Shown here: positions 1 to 11,587 of the stretch, one piece after another
Position numbering within the stretch: the stretch's first letter is position 1
How the letters are laid out: each line of letters starts with the position of its first letter
Assembly: GCF_003344865.1 (NCBI RefSeq)
Contig: NZ_CP031165.1
Coordinates: 4,531,910 to 4,595,909, forward strand
DNA: 64,000 bases
Direction of reading: 5' to 3'
DNA from: Euzebya pacifica
Lineage (GTDB): Bacteria > Actinomycetota > Nitriliruptoria > Euzebyales > Euzebyaceae
Translations under genes and position numbers: made by a program
The notes under the pieces: model-generated
Database searches by the model: none
What the model saw: only the letters and a program-made list of their open reading frames with translations
What the model was told of the DNA's origin: nothing

Positions 1-427
1 CCTCCTCCAGCGACACGGGGTCCTCCAGCCGGGTGCGCTCGGACTCCAGGGAGTCGACCGCCTCGAGCAGGCCGAGCTGTTCGTCGGTGAGGGTGTCCAC
101 GCGTCCGCGGGCGGCCGTGTAGTCGGCGTAGGGCCCCACCGCCATCGCGCCCAGCAGGACGACGATGGCCACCAGCCCGCCCAGCGCCAGGCGCAGCGTC
201 GGCCGCCGCTGGGCCACCGGACGCTTGGCCGGCGCCGTGCGCTTGGCCGACGCCCGGCCCTTCGCCCCGCCCTTCGCCCGGCCCTTCGCCGGGGCCGTCC
301 GCTTGGCCGACGCTCGGCCCTTGGCCGGGGCCTTCCGCTTGGCCGCTGCCTTGCCGGATGCGGGCGCGCGACGACCGGCCGGTCGCTGGGACCGGCCGGT
401 GGAGCGGGATCGGGCGGGCTCTGCCAT
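1..427 (-). CDS. DivIC/FtsB-type septum formation initiator, 3' end cut by window edge
   Basis: Reading down from the ATG at 427 gives about 142 residues before the window ends. Residues 22-65 are a very basic, histone-H1-like tail built from Ala-Lys-Arg-Pro units such as KGRASAKRTAPAKG. A single membrane segment follows (about 73-93, LALGGLVAIVVLLGAMAVG), then a coiled-coil start (RVDTLTDEQLGLLEAVDSLE). Small bitopic proteins of this shape next to enolase are known in actinobacteria as DivIC/FtsB-like divisome proteins bridging FtsL/FtsQ-type partners. The start lies 5 bp after the eno stop, so the two genes are probably co-transcribed. The long cationic cytoplasmic tail is unusual. The C-terminus is not visible, so family assignment rests on topology and neighbourhood. 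Confidence 0.75.
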   Translation of the reverse strand, partial: MAEPARSRSTGRSQRPAGRRAPASGKAAAKRKAPAKGRASAKRTAPAKGRAKGGAKGRASAKRTAPAKRPVAQRRPTLRLALGGLVAIVVLLGAMAVGPYADYTAARGRVDTLTDEQLGLLEAVDSLESERTRLEDPVSLEE

Positions 428-432
428 GTGTC

Positions 433-2828
<2,396 letters not shown>

Positions 2829-2837
2829 CCTGCGGCC

Positions 2838-2851
2838 TGTAAACGGTTGCA
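2838..2851. promoter_or_regulatory. Probable LacI-family operator
   Basis: TGTAAACGGTTGCA matches the LacI/CcpA-type operator pattern (TGWNANCGNTNWCA) at all but one fixed position, with the central CG characteristic of this family. It sits 10 bp upstream of the lacI-type start codon at 2828, in the 34-bp gap after mazG. The placement is typical of autorepression. Confidence 0.65.
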
Positions 2852-2862
2852 GTCAGGCGAGC

Positions 2863-4026
2863 CTACTCGGCGTCACGCGCTGCGGTCCAGCGCTCCCGCC
2901 AGTCGTCCTCCGTCAGGCCCGCTGGGTCCACACCCTCCGTTGCCAGCGTGTCGACGGTCCGTTCGAACCGGCTGCGGAACCGGCCGACGGCGCCCCGCAA
3001 TGCCTGTTCGGGGTCGGTGCCCGCGGCACGGGCCATGGAGACGACCGCGAAGAGCAGGTCACCGATCTCCTCGGCGCGACGGGTGTCGTCCTCGGCGTCG
3101 AGGACCTCCTCGAGCTCCTCGGCGACCTGTTCGGCAGCAGCGTTGACGTCGGGCCATGCGAAACCGAGGCGTTCGGCGCGTGACTGGACCTTGGCGGCGG
3201 ACGCGACCGCCGGCAGGCCACTCGGCACCCCGTCGAAGGGTCCGGTTCGTTCCGGCTTCTCCTCGGCCTTGATGTCCTCCCAGTTGGCGACGACGGTCTC
3301 GGCGTCGTCGGCCACGACATCGGCGAAGACATGGGGGTGGCGGCGGACCAGCTTGTCGGTGATGCCCTGGGCCACGGCGTCGATGTCGAACGCCTCGGAC
3401 AGCTCGGCGTGGAAGGTGACCTGCATGAGCACGTCACCGAGCTCCTCGGCGATGCCGGTGGGGTCGCCCTCGGCGATGGCCTCGGCCAGCTCGTGGGCTT
3501 CCTCGATGGCGTAGGGGGCAAGGGAGCCGTGGGTCTGCTCGGCGTCCCAGGGGCACCCGTCGGGGGCCAGCAGCCGCTCCTGCACCTTGACGAGGTCCAG
3601 GACCTTGATGCCCTTCGGGGCCAGGCCGAAGTAGACGACCTCGACCTCGACCGCCTCACGGGCGGCCTCCATGCCCAGAGAGCTGGTGAAGGCATCGGTG
3701 TCGTCGGGACCCAGGACGTAGCCGACTGACCCGACGGCCTTCGCCCTGTCCAGCACCCAGGTGGCGCGGGCCTTGTCGACCAGCGACAGGCCGCCGAGCA
3801 TCTCCGCGCGTCCCATGGCGCGTTCGCCGACGTCGGTCGGCACGGTCTCGTAGCGCTCCTCCGCCATGTCCAGATGGCTGGCCAGCGGATGGTCGGGACC
3901 GGACAGCACGATCAGGTCACAGCTGCGCAGCGCCTGGAACGCGTGCAGCGGCAGGAGGCCCGGCAGCTGGTCGACGGTGTCGACCAGGACCAGGCGGGGC
4001 ATGGGGGCGGCGGTGGTGTCGTCCAT
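2863..4026 (-). CDS. mazG: Nucleoside triphosphate pyrophosphohydrolase MazG
   Basis: It hydrolyses non-canonical or excess NTPs to NMP and pyrophosphate. The 387-residue protein has an N-terminal region of about 165 residues resembling the divergent N-domain of actinobacterial MazG, then the first MazG domain starting CPWDAEQTHGSL with metal-binding EEAHELAEAI and EELGDVLMQV. A second, weaker MazG domain carries AEEIGDLLFAVVSMAR. It begins 30 bp after the upstream lipoprotein gene stops, so it probably belongs to an mfd-surA-mazG transcription unit. No clear ribosome site precedes the ATG at 4026; a second ATG at 4002 (MPRLVLVDTV) is a possible alternative. Confidence 0.93.
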   Translation of the reverse strand: MDDTTAAPMPRLVLVDTVDQLPGLLPLHAFQALRSCDLIVLSGPDHPLASHLDMAEERYETVPTDVGERAMGRAEMLGGLSLVDKARATWVLDRAKAVGSVGYVLGPDDTDAFTSSLGMEAAREAVEVEVVYFGLAPKGIKVLDLVKVQERLLAPDGCPWDAEQTHGSLAPYAIEEAHELAEAIAEGDPTGIAEELGDVLMQVTFHAELSEAFDIDAVAQGITDKLVRRHPHVFADVVADDAETVVANWEDIKAEEKPERTGPFDGVPSGLPAVASAAKVQSRAERLGFAWPDVNAAAEQVAEELEEVLDAEDDTRRAEEIGDLLFAVVSMARAAGTDPEQALRGAVGRFRSRFERTVDTLATEGVDPAGLTEDDWRERWTAARDAE

Positions 4027-4056
4027 GTGGGGGGCGCCGACGGCGCGGCCCGTGGG

Positions 4057-5094
4057 CTAGCCGGGCTGCTCGGTCGGCGGCAGCGCAGGCAGGTCCTGCA
4101 GCCCCTCGGGTGCCGCACCGGCGACGGGCTCGAGCTCGCCCAGCGGGTCACCGGCAACGACGATCTGCTGTGCCCCGTCCCAGCGACCGAAGCGCGGGTT
4201 GACGGTGACCTCCTCGACGTTGCTGAGGCCGATCATGAACTCCTGCATGGCCTGCTGGCTGCCCTGCTGCTGCAGGCTCTCCTCGATCTGGGCGCGCAGC
4301 TCGTCGTCCAGCTCCGGCGGGGCGGACGTCCTGATGACGTGCCAGCCGAACTGGGTCTCGACCGGGTCGCTGATCTCGCCCGGTTCGAGCGCCGCAGCGG
4401 CCAGCTCGAACGGTTCGACGAAGGCGCCGGGGGTCAGCTGGCCGACCACGCCGCCCTGCTGGGCGCTGCCGGTGTCGAGGGACCGTTCCAGCGCGAGGGT
4501 CTCGAAGTCCGCGCCGTCCTCGAGCTCGGCGATGACGTCCAGCGCCTCCTCCTCGGTCTCGACGAGGATGTGGGCGACCTCCGGAAGGGCGACCTGCTGC
4601 TCGTAGAGCGCTTCGATCTCCTCGTCGGTGACCTCGACGCCAGCCGCGATGTCGGCCTCGATGGCCTGGGCGAGGGTCTGCAGGCGGACCTGCTCGGTGA
4701 GGCCCTCCAGCGTCAGCCCGGCTGCGGCCAGCTCGGTCTCGAACGTCGCCTCGTCGGGGAACTGGTCGATGATGCCCTGCAGCTCGGCCTGCACGTCCTC
4801 CTCCGTCGGCAGGTCCAGGTCACGCTGGTCCAGCGCGGACTCCAGCAGGGCCTCGACGATGAACTGGCCGAGGATGCGGGAGCGCTCCTGGATCTCGGCT
4901 TCGGCCTCGCCCAGCTGGGCGACGGTCTCGGCGTAGGCGGCGGAGTCGGCGCGCTGGAGGAAGCGGTCCTGGACCAGCGACACCTCGATGTTGCGGTCGC
5001 CGACGGCGGCGGCGACGCCGGGGTTGCCGACGGTCTGCCCGCAGGCGGTGGCCAGCAGGCCGAGGACGAGCAGGAGGGGGAGGAGTCGAGGCAT
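4057..5094 (-). CDS. SurA-like peptidyl-prolyl isomerase lipoprotein
   Basis: A 345-residue exported protein. The N-terminus MPRLLPLLLVLGLLATACG is a lipoprotein signal with lipobox LATAC, so the mature protein should be anchored outside the membrane. A helical SurA-N/trigger-factor-like chaperone part follows (about residues 30-185). A parvulin-type rotamase domain begins near LPEVAHILVETEEEALDV and ends in PVETQFGWHVIRTS, with the family GGVVGQL and FGWHVI elements. It probably assists folding of secreted proteins. I chose the ATG at 5094 because it begins the signal peptide; the frame extends 14 codons further without a plausible signal. It lies between mfd and mazG, a common actinobacterial order. 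Confidence 0.88.
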   Translation of the reverse strand: MPRLLPLLLVLGLLATACGQTVGNPGVAAAVGDRNIEVSLVQDRFLQRADSAAYAETVAQLGEAEAEIQERSRILGQFIVEALLESALDQRDLDLPTEEDVQAELQGIIDQFPDEATFETELAAAGLTLEGLTEQVRLQTLAQAIEADIAAGVEVTDEEIEALYEQQVALPEVAHILVETEEEALDVIAELEDGADFETLALERSLDTGSAQQGGVVGQLTPGAFVEPFELAAAALEPGEISDPVETQFGWHVIRTSAPPELDDELRAQIEESLQQQGSQQAMQEFMIGLSNVEEVTVNPRFGRWDGAQQIVVAGDPLGELEPVAGAAPEGLQDLPALPPTEQPG

Positions 5095-5155
5095 CGGAGG
5101 GTGGGGGTAGACAGCTGCAGAGGACGACGGGGCCACGAAGGACCCCGGCGGAATG

Positions 5156-8100
5156 CTACTTGCTCGCGAACAGGTCCTTGAGCCGCTTGGCCAGCCACCC
5201 GATCAGGTCGACCGATCCCTTGGCCGGCATGCGCAGCTCGACGAGCTCCGCCGCGGGGTTGTGCAGGGCGTTGCGGTCGGTCCGTTGCAGCCGGACCTGC
5301 TGGGATTCCGTCAGCTTGACCGGGTGGATCCGCACCGTTCGCCGTGGCGTCGTGGAGATCTCGGTCACACCCCATCGCCGCAGGGCCGCCTTGAGCGCTG
5401 CCACGGTCAGCAGGCGGTCCACCGGGTCGGGCAGCGGGCCGTAGCGGTCCTTGAGCTCGGCCCTGGCGTTCTTGACGCCGCGGGCGTCGCGGACGCTGGC
5501 GATGGTCCGGTAGGCCTCCAGCCGCAGCCCCTCGTCGGCGATGTAGTCCTTGGGGATGTGGGCGTCGATGGGCAGGTCGACCTTGACCTCGGGTTCGCGC
5601 TCGGTCGGCTTGCCCTGGGTCAGCTCGGTGACGGCCTCGGCCATCAGCTGGCTGTAGGCCTCGAAGCCGACGGTGGCCACCGAGCCGGACTGGTCGGCAC
5701 CCAGCATCGAGCCGGCACCGCGGATCTCGAGGTCCTTGAGCGCGATCGACATGCCCGACCCCAGCTGGGTGTGGGTGGCGATGGACTCCAGCCGCTTGTA
5801 GGCCTCCTCGGTCAACGACGCGTCGGCGGGGTGGAACAGGTAGGCGTAGCCGCGGGCGCGGGACCGTCCGACACGGCCGCGCAGCTGGTACAGCTGCGCC
5901 AGGCCGAACAGGTCGGCACGTTCGACGATCAGGGTGTTGGCGTTGGGGATGTCCAGCCCCGACTCGATGATGGTCGTGGCGACGAGGACGTCGAACTCGC
6001 GATGCCAGAAGTCCAGCATCACCTGCTCGAGCTCGGACTCACCCATCTGCCCGTGGCCGATCCCGACGCGCACGCCGGGGACCAGCTCCCTGATGCGCTC
6101 GGCGGCCGCGTGGATGGTCCGAACGGAGTTGTGCAGCCAGAAGACCTGTCCCTCGCGCAGCATCTCCCGGCGGACGGCGAGCGCGGCCAGGTTCTCGTCC
6201 ATCGGGCCGACCTGGGTGACGATCGGCTGCCGTTCCTCGGGGGCGGTCTCGATGGTGGACAGGTCACGGATGCCCGTGATCGCCATCTCCATGGTCCGCG
6301 GGATCGGGGTGGCCGACATGGTCAGCACGTCCACCGAGGTCTTCATCTGCTTGAGGCGCTCCTTGTGGGTGACGCCGAATCGCTGCTCCTCGTCGACGAT
6401 CAGCAGGCCGAGGTCCTTGAACTCGATGTCCTTGCTCAGCAGGCGGTGGGTCCCGATGACCAGGTCGACGGTGCCGGCGGCGAGCCCGTCGAGGATCTCC
6501 TTCTGCTCCTTCTGGCTGGCGAACCGGCTGAGCACCGCGATGTTGACGGGGAACCCGCTGAACCGTTCGGTGAAGGTCTCCCCGTGCTGCTGGGCCAGCA
6601 GCGTGGTCGGCACCAGGACCGCGCACTGCTTGTGGTCGAACACGGCCTTGGCGGCGGCGCGCACGGCCACCTCGGTCTTGCCGAACCCGACGTCACCGCA
6701 GACCAGGCGGTCCATGGGGACCGGGGACTCCATGTCCTCCTTGACCGCCTCGATGGCCTCCATCTGGTCGGGGGTCTCGGGGTACGGGAAGGCCTGCTCG
6801 AGCTCGGTCTGCCACGTCGAGTCGGGGCTGAAGGCATGGCCGGGCGAGTGCATCCGCGCCTGGTACAGGCGGATCAGCTCGCTGGCCATCTCCTCGACGG
6901 CGGCCTTGACCTTGCCCCGGGCGCGGTCCCAGTCGGCCCCGCCCATCCGCATGACCTTGGGGTCCTCGCCGCCGACGTACTTGGCGAGGGTGTCGACCTG
7001 GTCGGAGGGCACGAACAGCCGGTCGGCACCGGCGTACTCCACGATGACGTAGTCGCGGGTGATCTTGCCGGCGCTGCCGCCACCGAGGGTCGTGGTCCCG
7101 CGCAGCTCGCGGGTGACCATGCCGACGTAGCGGCCGACGCCGTGCACGCTGTGGACGACTGGGTCGCCCTCCTCCAGGTCGAGGACTGCCTGCTGGGCGG
7201 CCCGGCGGCTCGGCAGCCGGCGGCCGGCGCGGGTGCGCCGGGGTCCGAACAGGTCGAACTCGCCGAGCAGGCAGATGCCCTCGCGTTCGCTGAGGAAGCC
7301 GGTCCGCAGGTCGCACTCGACGATGTGAGCCCGGCCGTCGGGGCTGTTCGGGACGAGGGAGAGGGGGTCGACGTCGGGATCGTCGGGCCGCTTGGGCACG
7401 TCGACGGGGACGCCCTCGGCGCGCAGGACCTCTGCGAGGCGCAGGGCAGGGCCGTGGCCGGCGGTGGTCAGCACCACCGTCATCGGGTCACGGTCGTCGG
7501 TGCCGGCGAGGTACCGCTTGACGGTCTGGGCGGCGCTGACGACATCGCCCTTGAAGGTGTCCCACGGGCGGGCGGTCAGCTTGACGAAGGAGTCGGCCGT
7601 CGTGAACGGGGTCAGCCGCCAGACCTTGCCGGTGCCACCCCGCTCGTAGCCCTCCACGACCTCGTCGAGGTCGGCGAACCCGGCACGCTCGTTGCGTTCG
7701 TGGGCGGCGTCGACGGCAGCCCGCCCGTCGGTGCCGGCGGCAGCCGCCAGCTGCTCCCAGTCGGTGATCATCAGCTCGGCGGCCTGGTCGACCAGCTGGG
7801 CGGCGCGGTCGTGGGACTGGGTGGGGTCGACGATGACCAGCCCGGTGCGTTCGGGCATCAGGTCAGGCAGGTGCGCCGGGGTGGGGTGGATGGCGGTGAC
7901 CAGCCCCTCCACGCCCTCGAAGGCAACGCCATCGGCCAGCATGTTCAGCTGGTCCGCAAGCGCCGGGACCTGCTCGGCCATCTTGCGGGCGGTGCCGGCG
8001 GTCTCGGCATCCAGCACCAGCTCGCGGGCCGCGTGTATGACCACCTCCTCCACCGTCTCCAGGGCACGCTGGTCGGCGATGGCGAACTCGCGCAGGCCGT

Positions 8101-8707
8101 CGACGTCGTCGCCCCAGAACTCGATGCGGACGGGGTGGTCACCGGTGGTCGGGAAGACGTCGACGATCCCACCACGCGAGGCGAACTCACCGCGCTGGGT
8201 GACCAGCGAGGAACGGGTGTAGCCGAGGGTGGCGAGCTGGTCGACCAGCACGGTGGGCCCACCGTCCCAGCCGGCGGAGATCGTCAGCGGTACCCGTTCG
8301 GCCAGCCGGGGGTCCATGGGCTGCAGGACCGCACGGACGGGGGCGACGACGATGCGGAGCGCGTCGCGACGCAGCTGGTCGAGGACCCGCAGGCGCTGGC
8401 CGACCGTGGCGGGCTGGGGCGAGAGGCGCTCGTGGGGCAGCGTCTCCCAGGAGGGGAACAGGGCGACGGCGTCGGTGCCGGCGAAGGCGCCGATGTCGTC
8501 GACGAGCGCCTCGGCGTCCTTGGTGGTGGGGGTGACGACCAGCAGCGGACGCCGCTTGGCGAGGTGGGCGATGACGTAGGGTCGCAGCGGGGGACTGACG
8601 GTGGCCTCGCTGGTGAAGGCGAGGTCGTCGAAGTCCTCCCCCGCGCGCGAGAGCAGGGAGGCAAGGGGGCCGCGCACATCGGTGGCGGGCAGCGGGGCGG
8701 CGCTCAT
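5156..8707 (-). CDS. mfd: Transcription-repair coupling factor Mfd
   Basis: A 1183-residue DNA translocase that removes RNA polymerase stalled at lesions and recruits UvrA. Visible parts in order are a UvrB-like N-terminal module (ATVSPPLRPYVIAHLAK region), the CarD-like RNA polymerase interaction domain (VVHSVHGVGRYVGM), and an SF2 helicase core with Walker A GDVGFGKTEVAVRAA, Walker B IVDEEQRFGV, TMSATPIPRT and QLRGRVGRSRARGYAY. The C-terminal TRCF domain starts near ADEGLRLEAYRTIASV. Length matches the family. I prefer ATG 8707 (MSAAPLPATD); ATG 8746 is also open. The SurA-like gene follows 61 bp after the stop. Confidence 0.97.
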   Translation of the reverse strand: MSAAPLPATDVRGPLASLLSRAGEDFDDLAFTSEATVSPPLRPYVIAHLAKRRPLLVVTPTTKDAEALVDDIGAFAGTDAVALFPSWETLPHERLSPQPATVGQRLRVLDQLRRDALRIVVAPVRAVLQPMDPRLAERVPLTISAGWDGGPTVLVDQLATLGYTRSSLVTQRGEFASRGGIVDVFPTTGDHPVRIEFWGDDVDGLREFAIADQRALETVEEVVIHAARELVLDAETAGTARKMAEQVPALADQLNMLADGVAFEGVEGLVTAIHPTPAHLPDLMPERTGLVIVDPTQSHDRAAQLVDQAAELMITDWEQLAAAAGTDGRAAVDAAHERNERAGFADLDEVVEGYERGGTGKVWRLTPFTTADSFVKLTARPWDTFKGDVVSAAQTVKRYLAGTDDRDPMTVVLTTAGHGPALRLAEVLRAEGVPVDVPKRPDDPDVDPLSLVPNSPDGRAHIVECDLRTGFLSEREGICLLGEFDLFGPRRTRAGRRLPSRRAAQQAVLDLEEGDPVVHSVHGVGRYVGMVTRELRGTTTLGGGSAGKITRDYVIVEYAGADRLFVPSDQVDTLAKYVGGEDPKVMRMGGADWDRARGKVKAAVEEMASELIRLYQARMHSPGHAFSPDSTWQTELEQAFPYPETPDQMEAIEAVKEDMESPVPMDRLVCGDVGFGKTEVAVRAAAKAVFDHKQCAVLVPTTLLAQQHGETFTERFSGFPVNIAVLSRFASQKEQKEILDGLAAGTVDLVIGTHRLLSKDIEFKDLGLLIVDEEQRFGVTHKERLKQMKTSVDVLTMSATPIPRTMEMAITGIRDLSTIETAPEERQPIVTQVGPMDENLAALAVRREMLREGQVFWLHNSVRTIHAAAERIRELVPGVRVGIGHGQMGESELEQVMLDFWHREFDVLVATTIIESGLDIPNANTLIVERADLFGLAQLYQLRGRVGRSRARGYAYLFHPADASLTEEAYKRLESIATHTQLGSGMSIALKDLEIRGAGSMLGADQSGSVATVGFEAYSQLMAEAVTELTQGKPTEREPEVKVDLPIDAHIPKDYIADEGLRLEAYRTIASVRDARGVKNARAELKDRYGPLPDPVDRLLTVAALKAALRRWGVTEISTTPRRTVRIHPVKLTESQQVRLQRTDRNALHNPAAELVELRMPAKGSVDLIGWLAKRLKDLFASK

Positions 8708-8759
8708 GGGGGCGTCAATGGTGACGTGCCGAGGGCCCCCGGACAACCGGCCGGCTGGC

Positions 8760-10040
8760 TCAGGCGGCGACGGCCATGGACCCGAAGAACTCGCGGCCCC
8801 ACTCGATGGCGTCGAGGTACAGGCCGATCAGCTCGGTCTCGGGCCAGCCGTGCTGTTCGGCGATCGAGGACACCGTGTCCCACTGGCCGCGTTCGTAGGC
8901 CACCACGATCTCCAGCAGGTCCTGCAGCGCACCGGGTTCGCCCTGGAGGGCGTCGGTCACCTCGGTGTCCATGGAGACGTCGGCGAGTGCGTCGGCCATC
9001 GAGCGGCCGAGCATGACGTCGATCAGGCTGAACATCCCGAGGCTGAAGCACGCATGCGGGGTTGCGACCCCCAGGCGGGTGCCGAGGGACTCACAGAACC
9101 GGGCCCTGGTGGCGCACACGAGCGCCAGCTCGCGGGGGCCGGGGCTGGACAGGCCGCTGACCGTGGCCACGCTCACCCAGCGACGAACGTTCTCGATGCC
9201 CAGCATCACGAGGGCGCGCTCGAGGGACTCGATGCGTCCCCGGAACCCGAAGTGGGCGCTGTTGACGAACCGCAGCAGCTTGAACGACAGGGCGACGTCG
9301 GTCTTGATGACCCGGGCGACCTGGGCGAAGTCCATGTCCTCGGCGTAGGCCAGCCGTTGCAGCTGCAGGTAGGCGACCTTGTGGCCCGGCAGCTCCCGTC
9401 CCTCGACCACCCGGGCCGAGGAGAAGAAGAATCCCTGCACGTAGTCAACGCCGGCGGACACGACATGGTCGCGGTCGTCGGCGGTGTCGACGCTGGTGGC
9501 GATCACCGCGCAGCCGTGCTCCCGGATCGGCGCCAGGGTCGTCTCGATCTCGTCGGTGTCCTTGCCCCGGAGGTCGACCTTGACGAAGTCGGCGATGGCG
9601 AGCAGCGGCTGGCAGGACGCAGTCCAGAAGAAGTCGGCCAGCGCGATGCGGTAGCCGCGCCGACGGTAGTCCTGACAGCGGGCCAGGACGGCGTCGCGGT
9701 TGCGGGACGCCCACACGTCACGGCCGAGCTCGAGGGTCGACTGGTCCGGCGGCATCAGCAGCGGGGTGGAGTCCACGAACTGGGCCAGCGGGAACCGCAC
9801 GAACGCCAGGTGGTCACCGACCACCGTGTCCACGCCGAGGGTCAGGACGCTGTGGCTGACGACCTCGGAGGTGGCCCGGAACTCGTCGACCTCGGTGAAT
9901 GCGCTGAACAGCCCGCCGCTGTCTCGGAACAGCAGCTCGTAGCCCAGCGGGGTGTGCTGGTCATCGGCGGTGAGGATCGGGCGGCGTGCGACCTGGACGG
10001 TGGCCAGGGCGCCGGCACCGAGCTTGAGGGTCTCGGTCAT
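8760..10040 (-). CDS. EAL-like/HDOD signalling protein (YuxH type)
   Basis: A 426-residue two-domain protein. The N-terminal half resembles an EAL cyclic-di-GMP phosphodiesterase but its signature reads YELLFRDS rather than EALLR, and the metal-ligand loop is replaced by ADFFWTASCQP, so catalysis is unlikely. The C-terminal half is an HDOD domain (FKLLRFVNSAHFGFRGRIES, ALVMLGIENVRRWVS, FSLGMFSLIDVMLGR). YuxH-type proteins act in signalling, with partners mostly unknown. The ATG at 10040 has GAGG about 10 nt upstream. It stands between mfd and pth on the same strand with no clear functional link to either. Confidence 0.88.
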   Translation of the reverse strand: MTETLKLGAGALATVQVARRPILTADDQHTPLGYELLFRDSGGLFSAFTEVDEFRATSEVVSHSVLTLGVDTVVGDHLAFVRFPLAQFVDSTPLLMPPDQSTLELGRDVWASRNRDAVLARCQDYRRRGYRIALADFFWTASCQPLLAIADFVKVDLRGKDTDEIETTLAPIREHGCAVIATSVDTADDRDHVVSAGVDYVQGFFFSSARVVEGRELPGHKVAYLQLQRLAYAEDMDFAQVARVIKTDVALSFKLLRFVNSAHFGFRGRIESLERALVMLGIENVRRWVSVATVSGLSSPGPRELALVCATRARFCESLGTRLGVATPHACFSLGMFSLIDVMLGRSMADALADVSMDTEVTDALQGEPGALQDLLEIVVAYERGQWDTVSSIAEQHGWPETELIGLYLDAIEWGREFFGSMAVAA

Positions 10041-10115
10041 GGCGTGAGTCCTCATCGGCGTGTGGGGCCGAGGACGAAGCCAAGCGACGAAGTTTTTCGC
10101 GCCTGCGTTCCTGGC

Positions 10116-10697
10116 TCAGGCCGTGTGGACCCGGTTCTGGGTCGCCTCGAGGCCCTCGCTGATGACCTGGACCAGGGCGTCGACGGCGTGCTCGACGGCG
10201 ATGTCGACGACGTCGGCTCGTTCCTTGGTGGGGAACTTCTGCAGGACGTACTTGGCGCCGGGCATGCGACCCGGTGGCCGGCCGATGCCGAACCGCAGCC
10301 GGATGTAGTCCTTGGCCCCCAGGCGCTGGTTGATGTCGCGGATGCCGTTGTGGCCTCCGGAGCCCCCGCGCTTGAGTCGCAGGACCCCGGGCTCGAGGTC
10401 GAGCTCGTCCTGCACCACGATCAGGCGCTCGGTGGGGACCTTGTAGAACCGCACCAGCTGCTGGACGGGGCCGCCGGAGTTGTTCATGTACCCGAACGGC
10501 ACCGCCAGGGTCACCGGGATGCGGTCGGCACCGGCCTGCACGAACGTGTCGGCGACCAGCGCCTGGGCCTTGTGCGGCTTGAGGTCGACGTGGTGCCGCG
10601 CGGCGGCGGCACGGATGACGTCGGCACCGATGTTGTGTCGGGTGCCGCCGTACTCGGCCTCGGGGTTGGTCAGGCCGACCGCGAGCCAGCGGTCCAT
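10116..10697 (-). CDS. pth: Peptidyl-tRNA hydrolase
   Basis: It recycles tRNA by cleaving peptidyl-tRNA dropped from ribosomes. The 193-residue protein starts MDRWLAVGLTNPEAEYGG, followed by TRHNIGADV with the catalytic His. The second signature LIVVQDELDLEPGVLRLKRG and GGHNGIRDINQRLG are intact. The usual GLGNP reads GLTNP here, keeping the key Asn. The ATG at 10697 is preceded by GAGGAGGAG at ideal spacing; the open frame runs 20 codons further upstream, without family resemblance. It follows the L25 gene by 66 bp, a conserved rplY-pth pairing linking ribosome function and tRNA recycling. Confidence 0.97.
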   Translation of the reverse strand: MDRWLAVGLTNPEAEYGGTRHNIGADVIRAAAARHHVDLKPHKAQALVADTFVQAGADRIPVTLAVPFGYMNNSGGPVQQLVRFYKVPTERLIVVQDELDLEPGVLRLKRGGSGGHNGIRDINQRLGAKDYIRLRFGIGRPPGRMPGAKYVLQKFPTKERADVVDIAVEHAVDALVQVISEGLEATQNRVHTA

Positions 10698-10763
10698 GGT
10701 GGACTCCTCCTCGCGGTCGCGACCGTGTTCACGTCGCGCTCGCCAGCGGGCGAGCACGGCGTG

Positions 10764-11399
10764 CTACTCCTCGCCGCCCTCGGCAGCCTCGGCGCCTTCG
10801 CCCTCGGCAGCCTCGCCCTCGGCAGCCTCGTCGGTCTCGTCGACCGGCGTGGTGTCGGGCAGGTTGATCGTGACGGCCGTGCGCTCGGGGTCGTCCAGCA
10901 GGTCGACGCCCTCGGGCAGCTCGACCTCGCCGGCGCGGACCACGTCGCCGACCTCGCGGCCCTCGACGGTGGTCGTGAAGTACTGGGGGACTGCCAGCGG
11001 CAGCACGTCCACGGTCAGGTAGTTCATGACCTGGTTGACCACGGCACCCTCGACCTCGCCCTCGACGTGGAGGGGGATCTCGACGGTCACCTTGACGTTC
11101 TTGTCGATGGCGACGAAGTCCACGTGCAGCACGTCACGACGGACGGGGTGGCGGTGGATCTCGCGGGGCATCGTCAGGTGGGTGTCACCGGCGATGTCCA
11201 TCTGGATCACGACGTTCTCACCGGCGTCGGTGGCCAGCGCGTGGCGCAGGTCGGCCGCGTCGACGTGCACGGCGGCGGCAGCGTCGAGGCCGGCGCCGTA
11301 GGCCACCGCGGGAACACGGCCGGCACGACGCAGCGCGCGCGCCTCACCCTTGCCGTCGCCGGGGCGAGGGTCAGCGTTCAGCACAACTTGGTCAGCCAT
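10764..11399 (-). CDS. rplY: Ribosomal protein L25 (TL5/CTC long form)
   Basis: A 211-residue 5S-rRNA-binding protein of the large subunit. The N-terminal L25 domain includes RALRRAGRVPAVAYG, and the CTC-specific beta domain runs from about residue 95 (VEIPLHVEGEVEGAVVNQ) to NLPDTTPVDETDEA. The protein ends in a strongly acidic Glu/Ala tail of about 25 residues, typical of actinobacterial versions. GGAG lies just before the ATG at 11399. It is the first gene of the pair with pth and is separated from the upstream prs by 188 bp, so it may have its own promoter there. Confidence 0.96.
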   Translation of the reverse strand: MADQVVLNADPRPGDGKGEARALRRAGRVPAVAYGAGLDAAAAVHVDAADLRHALATDAGENVVIQMDIAGDTHLTMPREIHRHPVRRDVLHVDFVAIDKNVKVTVEIPLHVEGEVEGAVVNQVMNYLTVDVLPLAVPQYFTTTVEGREVGDVVRAGEVELPEGVDLLDDPERTAVTINLPDTTPVDETDEAAEGEAAEGEGAEAAEGGEE

Positions 11400-11545
11400 C
11401 TTGGGAACTCCTTGGGTGGCTCGCGGGCTCCGCGAGATGTCGTGAGCACGACAGAATCCGGGGGTGGCGCGCGGGCGTGCCGAAACGCCGCGGCGCGCGG
11501 GAGCAGAGGAGTGTACGCCAGCCCTCCGCGTCCCGCCACCCGACG

Positions 11546-11567
11546 ACCGGCCGGTCGGCCGGCCGGA
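11546..11567 (-). terminator. GC-rich palindrome after prs, possible terminator
   Basis: GACCGGCCGGTC at 11546-11557 is a perfect 12-bp palindrome that continues into GGCCGGCCGG, within the 188-bp gap between the prs stop and the rplY start. No T-tract follows on the minus strand, so any terminator role would be of the GC-rich actinobacterial kind. The same GACCGGCCGGT-like motif also occurs in the coding DNA near 370-400, so it may be only composition. Confidence 0.25.
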
Positions 11568-11587
11568 TCCGTTCGTTGGGCTCTTGC

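Noticed and set aside
5153-9016. A 1287-residue open frame on the plus strand opposite mfd and the HDOD gene
   Set aside because: It is a shadow frame produced by high third-position GC of genes on the other strand; its protein is low-complexity (Gly/Asp/Arg/Leu) with no motif, while mfd on the opposite strand is fully recognisable.
8760-10040. Active cyclic-di-GMP phosphodiesterase
   Set aside because: The EAL signature and metal loop are not conserved, so it is annotated as EAL-like without activity.
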